Below are positions 1-5,010 of a stretch of DNA of 5,010 nt, piece by piece. A model generated the notes under the pieces. It was not told the DNA's origin. It worked only from the letters and a program-made list of their open reading frames with translations, and made no database searches. Every line of letters starts with the position of its first letter. The stretch's first letter is position 1. The position numbers were made by a program, and so were the translations under genes. The stretch is from positions 1 to 5,010 of the forward strand of contig JABJMI010000230.1 of assembly GCA_018659505.1 (NCBI GenBank), in the 5' to 3' direction. The stretch is from Planctomicrobium sp. (GTDB lineage Bacteria > Planctomycetota > Planctomycetia > Planctomycetales > Planctomycetaceae).

Positions 1-273
1 CCGTCCATTGGCGATAGCGGCCCCAGCGTTGCGAACTGCACCAATGTTGTGGAGCTCAACATCAACGACACTCGCTCCACATTCACGTGCAATCTCAGCA
101 GTTGCATCATCAGAGGCATCGTTCGAGACAATGACCTCGCTAGTCACTCCACATGCAGTCACCGCTTCGGTGATCGATTGAATTGTCGAAGTGAGGAGGA
201 GTTCTTCATTCCGGGCAGGAATGACAAATGAAATTTCGGGAATCTGATCCAGGTTCGCTTCAGAAAGAGACAT
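1..273 (-). CDS. Glycosyltransferase family 2, N-terminal part (partial at left edge)
   Basis: The minus strand is open from an ATG at 273-271 to the window edge, giving 91 residues and no stop. Three blocks fit the GT-A fold of family 2 glycosyltransferases. Residues 16-24 read FVIPARNEE, the first beta strand with the nucleotide-sugar binding start. Residues 47-62 read VIVSNDASDDATAEIA, the second strand followed by the usual D-x-S-x-D-x-T segment (here N51, D52, S54, D56, T58). Residues 77-90 read IGAVRNAGAAIANG, matching the common ARN-x-G-x3-A-x-G helix. Such enzymes transfer a sugar from a nucleotide or lipid-linked donor to glycans, lipids or proteins at the cytoplasmic face. No signal peptide or membrane segment is seen in this part. 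The catalytic DxD and acceptor regions lie outside the window, so donor, acceptor and product cannot be given. Only a weak GAG-like ribosome site lies upstream, but the start fits because only a short variable stretch precedes the first conserved strand. Confidence 0.88.
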   Translation of the reverse strand, partial: MSLSEANLDQIPEISFVIPARNEELLLTSTIQSITEAVTACGVTSEVIVSNDASDDATAEIARECGASVVDVELHNIGAVRNAGAAIANGR

Positions 274-369
274 GAATATCTAAACTCTGAATCTATAAAA
301 AACTATTTGAGATCACCGAGATCGCCATCACTGGATAGACGATTCTCGTTTGCTTTGCTACTGAATGGT

Positions 370-453
370 GGCAGGAAAATAGGGGCAGGAAGATAAGTTG
401 CGAATCAAGACCGATTGAGCACTACTTTATCTTCCTGCCACCATCTTCCTGCC
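370..453. repeat. 84-bp inverted-repeat element made of four 14-nt GGCAGGAA units
   Basis: Arms at 370-396 and 427-453 are inverted copies matching at 24 of 27 positions, around a 30-nt centre. Each arm is itself a tandem pair of a 14-nt unit beginning GGCAGGAA. The left units are at 370-383 and 384-397. On the minus strand the right units are at 453-440 and 439-426. The element starts (minus sense) 16 nt past the DUF1080 stop codon. In a minus-strand transcript two of the three arm differences become G-U pairs, so a long hairpin could form in the 3' end of that mRNA. No T-tract follows, so a simple intrinsic terminator is not supported. No coding potential and no clear target-site duplication are seen. 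It is most likely a copy of an interspersed palindromic repeat (REP- or MITE-like); copy number cannot be judged here. Confidence 0.8.
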
Positions 454-469
454 TAAAAGGGTCTCTATA

Positions 470-1573
470 CTATTGACCAATTCCAAAACTAACCGGCTCA
501 TATTGGGAGGTTGGAATCGGCTCGATTCGAGGAAGTGCCTCGACCCATGGTTTGCCGCTTCCAGCTGAGTTTCCTTTAGGAACAAGCCAGAGATTGCGGT
601 ACACGACAGGATTGCCGTGGTCCTGTAATTTCGTTGGTAATGCTGTCGGGGCTTCTTTTTTGCCCGCACCGGTTTTGTTGGGGATCTCAGCGTTGTTGTG
701 GATCAAGACACCATTGTGCCAGACACTGATTTTCATATTGGAAATCTTCTTCCCAGCTTCATCAAACTTAGGCGCCGTTAAATCGATATCGTATGTCTGC
801 CATTGCAGCGGAGGCAAACACATATTGAAGTCTGGTCGTTTCGTTCTATAGAGCGCTCCGCACTCGTTTTCGATGCCTTCTAATCCAAACGAATCGAGCA
901 CTTGGACTTCGTATCGACTTTGCAGATAGAAGCCACTGTTGCCGCGACCTTGCCCTCGTGCCATCGGTTTATAGGGCAGTTTAAATTCACCATGCAAACG
1001 GAAGCTATTGAATCCCGCTTTGGTTTCAGTGCCAGCCATTAACAGTCCATCATCAGTCATTTTCGCGTTCTTGAAATGATCAGTGCCAGTCCCATCGAAC
1101 AGGACAATCGCTCCCGCTGGAGGTGCCGCTCCCATCGTCGGGCTAATACGATGAACTTTCGTTAGTTCGCCGGCTCGACGACCATCTTTGGTCATAATCA
1201 TCGCTGACTCTTTATCGACAACGACTTCGTAATCGTCGTTTCGTAAAGTAACTACGTCGCCTGTCATTTCACCGGTGAGCTCGTAACGTGTGCCGCCAAA
1301 CCAACCTTCTCCTGGGAGACCCCCATAGTATTTCGACGCAGCGAACTTCCCATTCCCAAGTGCGATGACTTGCAGTGCTACCGATTCTGAACTGCGTGCG
1401 GAAGGACGTGAGCGTTGCCAGCCACGGTATTCACCCTGATAAGCATAATCAGAATCCGCTTGAGCAACGTCTGTGTAAACTGGACCATCCTTGCCATCAG
1501 CTGCGATGAGCGAGGTTGAAGTTCCCAAAGAAGAAAGTACAGCCGCAATGGCGAAGCCTGAATAGTTTTTCAT
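470..1573 (-). CDS. Exported DUF1080 / 3-keto-disaccharide hydrolase-domain protein
   Basis: The product has 367 residues, starting MKNYSGFAIAAVLSSLG, with a Sec-type signal peptide to about residue 25 (LIAA, then DG). Residues about 30-140 form an N-terminal module (DYAYQGEYRGW at 43-53, ALQVIALGNGKF at 66-77, GGLPGEGWFGG at 84-94). The DUF1080 jelly-roll domain (PF06439) covers about 155-345. Its signatures are VLFDGTG 157-163, GNSGFYLQSRYEVQVLDSFG 211-230, ECGALY 237-242, CLPPLQWQTYDIDL 252-265 and the end block KLQDHGNPVVYRNLWLVP 315-332. PF06439 members are linked to cleavage of 3-keto-glycosides and are abundant as exported proteins in Planctomycetota and Bacteroidetes; the substrate here is unknown. 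C238 and C252 are the only cysteines and could form a disulfide after export. The ATG at 1573-1571 has ACAGG 8 nt upstream. A GTG at 1603-1601 would add ten residues ahead of the signal peptide and is less likely. The stop is TAG at 472-470. Likely periplasmic or outer-surface. Confidence 0.92.
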   Translation of the reverse strand: MKNYSGFAIAAVLSSLGTSTSLIAADGKDGPVYTDVAQADSDYAYQGEYRGWQRSRPSARSSESVALQVIALGNGKFAASKYYGGLPGEGWFGGTRYELTGEMTGDVVTLRNDDYEVVVDKESAMIMTKDGRRAGELTKVHRISPTMGAAPPAGAIVLFDGTGTDHFKNAKMTDDGLLMAGTETKAGFNSFRLHGEFKLPYKPMARGQGRGNSGFYLQSRYEVQVLDSFGLEGIENECGALYRTKRPDFNMCLPPLQWQTYDIDLTAPKFDEAGKKISNMKISVWHNGVLIHNNAEIPNKTGAGKKEAPTALPTKLQDHGNPVVYRNLWLVPKGNSAGSGKPWVEALPRIEPIPTSQYEPVSFGIGQ

Positions 1574-1581
1574 TAACAATA

Positions 1582-1586
1582 CCTGT
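1582..1586 (-). promoter_or_regulatory. Ribosome binding site deciding the DUF1080 start
   Basis: On the minus strand ACAGG lies 8 nt before the ATG at 1573-1571. The spacing is good for initiation there. It would lie inside the coding region if the upstream GTG at 1603-1601 were used, so it supports the shorter protein that begins directly with its signal peptide. Confidence 0.55.
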
Positions 1587-1607
1587 CGCAGGGTCAAATC
1601 CACCCAA

Positions 1608-1632
1608 TTAGCCCCCGGTGATCCACCGGGGG
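1608..1632 (+). repeat. GC-rich palindromic repeat, copy 1 (DUF1080 leader)
   Basis: A perfect 9-bp inverted repeat, CCCCCGGTG at 1612-1620 and CACCGGGGG at 1624-1632, surrounds a 3-nt centre. With the preceding TTAG it forms a 25-nt unit. The same unit, matching at 22 of 25 positions, occurs on the opposite strand at 1809-1785. This copy lies 38 nt upstream of the DUF1080 start codon, in the probable 5' leader. It could form a very stable hairpin in the mRNA, or act as a DNA-level site. It resembles an interspersed extragenic palindrome more than a riboswitch, since there is no multi-helix architecture around it. Confidence 0.72.
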
Positions 1633-1784
1633 AATGGTTTCGCGGCTTCGATTTAGAACTTAGTTATCGATCAATCAATTATTCTGAAGAATGTAGAGAT
1701 CAACATGCAACTGCAATTCATGTTTTTAACGAATATGAATCAAAACTAATTGTTGCGAGCGTTATGAATCGGAAAAGCAGTTCA

Positions 1785-1809
1785 CCCCCGGAGCATCACC
1801 GGAGGCTAA
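1785..1809 (-). repeat. GC-rich palindromic repeat, copy 2 (3' of the SDR gene)
   Basis: On the minus strand the unit reads TTAG, CCTCCGG, a 7-nt loop, then CCGGGGG. The 7-bp stem contains one G-U pair in RNA. It begins 33 nt past the SDR stop codon. A short TTTT run follows about 8 nt after the stem in the direction of SDR transcription, so it might double as a weak transcription end. The distance is longer than for a standard intrinsic terminator, so I list it as a repeat. It is the inverted partner of the unit at 1608-1632. Confidence 0.65.
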
Positions 1810-1842
1810 ATTTCATTATCGCAGACCGTTTAGCGTGAGAAC

Positions 1843-2631
1843 CTAAATCGTCATCGCATTAAAACCACCATCAACGACGATGTTGGCTCCGGTGAGGAAT
1901 CCACCCGCATTATTGGCTGCCATCAGCAAGACGGCTCCTGCGAGTTCTTGAGGTTCCCCGAAACGGTCCATCGGAGTATGGGTCATAATGCTTGCAACAC
2001 GATCGGGCGTCAGAACTTTACGGTTCTGTTCTGCTGGAAAGAACCCAGGTGAGAGAGCATTCACTCGAATGTTTTTTGGTGCAAATTCACGTGCCAGATT
2101 CTCTGTCAAATTCAGGACGGCTGCTTTGCTTGCGGAGTAAGTGAAAACTCTCGAAAGTGGTTTGATGGAAGTTAGAGAAGCAACATTGATAATGGCTCCT
2201 GCAGTCCCAGAATCGATCATGAATTGCCCGAGCACCTGACATGCAGAGCGTAGTCCGGTCAGATTCACTTTGAAAATGCGGTCCCATTCTTCGTCGGTGA
2301 TCTCCATGAACGGCGTGGCGGAATTGGTGCCTGCTCCATTCACAAGAATGTCACATTGACGATCATTCGCTTTCAGGTCAGCGACCAACTTCTCCAGATC
2401 GTCCCGATTTGTTGCATCCGCTTGAAAGAAGGTGGCTCGATCTGACCAGCGATCAACAACTTCTTGCCCTGCTTCTGCGTTGCGACCGACGACATAAACA
2501 AACGCCCCTGCTCCAGCTAGAGCATCGCAGATAGCACCTCCTAAAACACCAGTTCCTCCCACAACGATGGCAGTTTTGCCTTCGAGGCTGAAAAGCTGGG
2601 TTAGGTAGTCAGTGGGAGTTTGCGAGTTCAT
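1843..2631 (-). CDS. Short-chain dehydrogenase/reductase (SDR), classical type
   Basis: A complete 262-residue NAD(P)-dependent oxidoreductase of the usual classical SDR length, cytoplasmic, with no signal peptide. The nucleotide-binding loop is VVGGTGVLGG at 23-32. NGAG is at 98-101, in place of the common NNAG. The catalytic tetrad is visible as N123 (KVNLTG), S152 (NVASLTS), Y165 and K169 (YSASK). SPGF at 194-197 and the C-terminal VVDGG at 252-256 complete the family pattern. The GGTGVLGG loop and overall layout resemble sugar-acid or polyol dehydrogenases such as gluconate 5-dehydrogenase-like and SDR-type mannonate oxidoreductase-like proteins, but the substrate cannot be assigned. R50 after the second strand hints at possible NADP use, weakly. 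The ATG at 2631-2629 has GGA 8 nt upstream. The gene is divergent from the TPR gene, and 269 bp with two hairpins separates it from DUF1080, so co-transcription with DUF1080 is uncertain. Confidence 0.93.
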   Translation of the reverse strand: MNSQTPTDYLTQLFSLEGKTAIVVGGTGVLGGAICDALAGAGAFVYVVGRNAEAGQEVVDRWSDRATFFQADATNRDDLEKLVADLKANDRQCDILVNGAGTNSATPFMEITDEEWDRIFKVNLTGLRSACQVLGQFMIDSGTAGAIINVASLTSIKPLSRVFTYSASKAAVLNLTENLAREFAPKNIRVNALSPGFFPAEQNRKVLTPDRVASIMTHTPMDRFGEPQELAGAVLLMAANNAGGFLTGANIVVDGGFNAMTI

Positions 2632-2835
2632 GATTATATTCCGCAGTCAGTTGGCAATAATGATGTGACGACAGTTCAAATTCTTTCCCATAGACTACAA
2701 GAATCTAACAATTTTGAAACCAATCTCACCATTGAGCCACATCGAATCCAGAAAGTCAGTCGTTTCCTTTGCACCTTCGATCAGATTTCGCGACGATACG
2801 ACTTCTCAAATCTTGAAATCATCAGGCAAAGAAAT
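2632..2835. promoter_or_regulatory. Divergent intergenic region between SDR and TPR genes
   Basis: These 204 bp separate two genes transcribed away from each other, so promoters for both should lie here. I could not find a -35/-10 pair with acceptable spacing for either direction. The region has no strong palindrome and none of the repeats seen in the other two gaps. The TPR frame stays open upstream through this region to a GTG at 2665, but that GTG has no ribosome binding site. Confidence 0.45.
2823..2826 (+). promoter_or_regulatory. Probable ribosome binding site of the TPR gene
   Basis: CAGG ends 9 nt before the ATG at 2836-2838. It is a short match to the anti-Shine-Dalgarno sequence, but better than anything before the in-frame GTG at 2665. 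This is the main reason to prefer the ATG as start. Confidence 0.4.
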
Positions 2836-5010
2836 ATGTCAGACGACGTTGACCAAATTGAACAACAACTTGAAGAACTCGACCAGAAATCGGAAGAGTG
2901 TTTTCAGAAATGCCAGATCAGCTCAGCGATTCGTATCGCGAAAGAAGCGACGCGACTCGCGAAAGGACATTCACTCGCTGTGCATTATATGCGCGGTCTG
3001 TTTGATCAAATGCGGTTTGGACATGGCATGCAAGATCCACAGGCAACCCGTGAAGTTTCCGTGGAACTGGTGCTGTTGTTGGAAGACGAAGAGCAAGCAC
3101 GTCGCGTGCAGCCGAATCTTGATGAGGGTCATTACCATTGGCTTTGTTCGTGGATGTCGACGTGTGCTTATGACAACCTCGCTGAAGCGACCGGAATGAT
3201 GGCGGGCTGTAATTCAGCCGGAATGCACGAGTGCATCAATGATGGACTGCAAATCTGTCGACAGACCGGCAAGATGGAATGCGTCAAATGTTTTCGTGAG
3301 TATGCTGCGGATGTTTACTTGGCTGCTGACGACTTCGACATGGTCAAACATCAAATCCAAACATTCCTCGAATACACTCCCGGTGGAACCGACAATAAAG
3401 ACCGCCGTTGGTCTGGTCGTCACAAGTTGGCAAAACTCCTGATCCTTGAAGGTCGACTCGATCAGGCGATTGAAGAACTTAAAAAATCACTGGAACTGGC
3501 TAAGGCAGAAGATGTCTATCTGAAACTTCGCTCACGATCAATCGTCGCTGCTACTTTGGATGAAGCGTTGATACTCTCTGGTCAGCCTCGCTTCAACTGG
3601 GAAGAATTAGACAAGGAGCTTCCAGAGAAAGGCGAATGGCCCTACTTGGAGTTTTTGCGAGAGGCGAGTGACGCCCTAGCTCTCGTAGCACAGGAACAGT
3701 TCGAACCAGCGATTGAATTACTAACTCAACTCGACCGCCGATTGACCGAACAGAATTGCCGGAAAGATTGGTTCGAAATCCGACTGAGACTCATTGCAGC
3801 CTACTTACTGAGTGGGAATCGCAAACGTGGGGAGAATCTTGCCAAAGGATTAGAGGCGAGTGCCGATGAGGCTCAAGACTTCCTGACGATGCGGCGGTTG
3901 AAGCAATTGCTTGATTCCACGAACACCGTTTCCCCCATCGCAGCACTGGCTGTTCCTACAAATTTAGAGAGCGACGATGAAGTTTCCGCTTCTGTGATCG
4001 ATAGCTCTGAGGAGTCAGAAGAGGAAGAAGAGACGACTCCACTCGCTGAAGTCTTAACCGAATACATGCAGCGAATCATGCAAGTGCATGAAGACGATGA
4101 AGCCCGACAACAATTACTGCACGACTTCCTCAGCCATTCACCTGAACAAATTGAAAGCGAAAAAGACGCAGCCTATCTGGTTCATCTTAGCCAGTTCATA
4201 ATACAAGGAACGGACGATGCACTACTCGTCTGGCCGTGGGCAGAGAAGATGATTCAATGCTTCCCCGATGATCCGATTGTGATGAGCGTCGTCGCCACCT
4301 TGGGACACTATTTTCGCATGGCAGATACGCCAAACTTCGAAGCAATCACACTGGAGCAGTTGGAGAAGTGGTTCCGCATGTCGACCACTCCCAAGGTTGA
4401 ACATGCGAAAAACTTCGCGAGGGCTGGTTCCTTCTTTATGGACGAAGGAGATCAAGGCGAAGCCGAGCGTAACTACTCTCGTGCGTTTCGTCTGGACCGT
4501 AAAGATCCTTCAATCGTCTTGCCGCTGGCGGAACTCTATCGTCAATCGGACCGCTTACGTGATGCTCTTGCCGTCCTTGATTTAAGTCTTCGTGAAGGTA
4601 ATGACGATCAACCGGTCGCCTGGGAAGCGACGATGACCGCTGTCCAATTAGAGCAGTATGACTCGGTGCTCACTTATATCGATAAGTTTTTGGCACTCGG
4701 AGATGCCGACACCTGGATTCATTACTACAAGGCCCTCGCTTGTTTCCATCTTGGGAAGTATGAAGAAAGTCTGACAGATTTGGCACTGGAAAGTGGCTTT
4801 GCACCGCCGGGACAGTTTCATCTTCTCGCCCTTAAAACTTGTAATTTGATTGCACTCCAAAGAGAGGAAGAAGCAAAGCAGGTCTTCGAAGAGGTTCTTG
4901 TGTATCCCTTCAAATCAGTTGAGTATTTTTCATTGAATCAACTGATGCGAACGATTGGACTCCTCTGGACCACTGCTACAAAATGGACAGCGGTCGATAA
5001 AAATCGTGAA
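2836..5010 (+). CDS. Large tetratricopeptide-repeat (TPR) protein, partial at right edge
   Basis: A single frame runs 725 codons from ATG 2836 to the window end without a stop, so the C-terminus is missing. The protein is helical, with no signal peptide or membrane segment, and is probably a cytoplasmic scaffold. TPR-like helix pairs include about 192-225 (KLAKLLILEGRLDQAIEELK within it), 276-301, 313-345, 523-556 (AGSFFMDEGDQGEAERNYSR within it), 557-590 (LAELYRQSDRLRDALAVLD within it), 593-620 and 624-655 (YYKALACFHLGKYEESLTDL within it). Residues 1-160 are less regular and cysteine-rich (C22, C26, C104, C110, C125, C133, C141, C149, C152). A highly acidic, serine-rich linker at about 378-400 divides the N-terminal half from the C-terminal repeats. 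TPR arrays bind other proteins; the partner is unknown and no enzymatic domain is visible. The frame is open upstream to a GTG at 2665, but the extra 57 residues look unlike the rest and lack a ribosome site. Confidence 0.85.
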   Translation, partial: MSDDVDQIEQQLEELDQKSEECFQKCQISSAIRIAKEATRLAKGHSLAVHYMRGLFDQMRFGHGMQDPQATREVSVELVLLLEDEEQARRVQPNLDEGHYHWLCSWMSTCAYDNLAEATGMMAGCNSAGMHECINDGLQICRQTGKMECVKCFREYAADVYLAADDFDMVKHQIQTFLEYTPGGTDNKDRRWSGRHKLAKLLILEGRLDQAIEELKKSLELAKAEDVYLKLRSRSIVAATLDEALILSGQPRFNWEELDKELPEKGEWPYLEFLREASDALALVAQEQFEPAIELLTQLDRRLTEQNCRKDWFEIRLRLIAAYLLSGNRKRGENLAKGLEASADEAQDFLTMRRLKQLLDSTNTVSPIAALAVPTNLESDDEVSASVIDSSEESEEEEETTPLAEVLTEYMQRIMQVHEDDEARQQLLHDFLSHSPEQIESEKDAAYLVHLSQFIIQGTDDALLVWPWAEKMIQCFPDDPIVMSVVATLGHYFRMADTPNFEAITLEQLEKWFRMSTTPKVEHAKNFARAGSFFMDEGDQGEAERNYSRAFRLDRKDPSIVLPLAELYRQSDRLRDALAVLDLSLREGNDDQPVAWEATMTAVQLEQYDSVLTYIDKFLALGDADTWIHYYKALACFHLGKYEESLTDLALESGFAPPGQFHLLALKTCNLIALQREEEAKQVFEEVLVYPFKSVEYFSLNQLMRTIGLLWTTATKWTAVDKNRE

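Noticed and set aside
49..231. 60-residue plus-strand reading frame near the left edge
   Set aside because: It is antisense to the glycosyltransferase start, which has clear family motifs.
370..453. Intrinsic terminator for the DUF1080 gene
   Set aside because: The hairpin loop is 30 nt and no T-tract follows in the direction of transcription. The internal tandem units point to a repeat element instead.
552..851. 99-residue plus-strand reading frame
   Set aside because: It is entirely antisense to the DUF1080 gene, whose conserved motifs occupy the same stretch. No independent signal is seen.
1574..1603. GTG start at 1603 adding ten residues to the DUF1080 protein
   Set aside because: It would put a leucine-rich decapeptide ahead of a normal signal peptide, and the good ACAGG ribosome site would fall inside the coding region.
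2633..2638. Perfect TATAAT on the minus strand immediately before the SDR start codon
   Set aside because: It lies 1 nt from the ATG, so transcription would begin inside the coding region, and no -35-like hexamer sits at a proper distance. TTGCCA upstream is only 13 nt away.
2665..2835. In-frame GTG at 2665 extending the TPR protein by 57 residues
   Set aside because: There is no ribosome binding site before it and the extra residues show no helical-repeat pattern. The ATG at 2836 has CAGG at good spacing.
2714..3199. 161-residue plus-strand reading frame overlapping the TPR gene
   Set aside because: It starts with TTG, and its product is rich in K, R, S and C without any recognisable motif. 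The overlapping frame encodes a clear TPR protein over 725 codons.
4222..4860. Minus-strand reading frames of 70-77 residues in the right part
   Set aside because: They lie antisense to the continuous TPR frame and show no recognisable domain.

Overview
The window looks like bacterial chromosomal DNA from a planctomycete-like organism. This is inferred from a secreted DUF1080 (3-keto-disaccharide hydrolase) protein with the N-terminal extension I associate with Planctomycetota, a large TPR protein with no enzymatic domain, moderate GC, and intergenic gaps of about 200-270 bp carrying palindromic repeats. No rRNA, tRNA, CRISPR array, transposase or phage gene is visible. The species cannot be fixed from this sequence.

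Layout: three genes lie on the minus strand and one on the plus strand. Positions 1-273 hold the first 91 codons of a family 2 glycosyltransferase, which continues off the left edge. Positions 274-469 are intergenic and contain an 84-bp inverted-repeat element built from four copies of a 14-nt unit. Positions 470-1573 encode an exported DUF1080 protein. Positions 1574-1842 are intergenic and contain two near-identical GC-rich palindromes (22 of 25 positions) in opposite orientation. Positions 1843-2631 encode a classical short-chain dehydrogenase/reductase (SDR). Positions 2632-2835 are a divergent intergenic region. From 2836 to the right edge runs an uninterrupted 725-codon reading frame for a TPR protein, cut off by the window end.

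How the genes relate: the minus-strand genes are separated by gaps of 196 and 269 bp with strong hairpins, so a tight operon is unlikely. The SDR and the DUF1080 protein could both act in sugar or keto-sugar catabolism, but nothing in the sequence proves a shared pathway. The TPR gene is transcribed divergently from the SDR and is probably an independent unit.

I see no convincing new multi-gene system. The points most worth a second look are the two intergenic repeat families, and the large TPR protein with a run of cysteines spaced exactly eight residues apart and an acidic linker.
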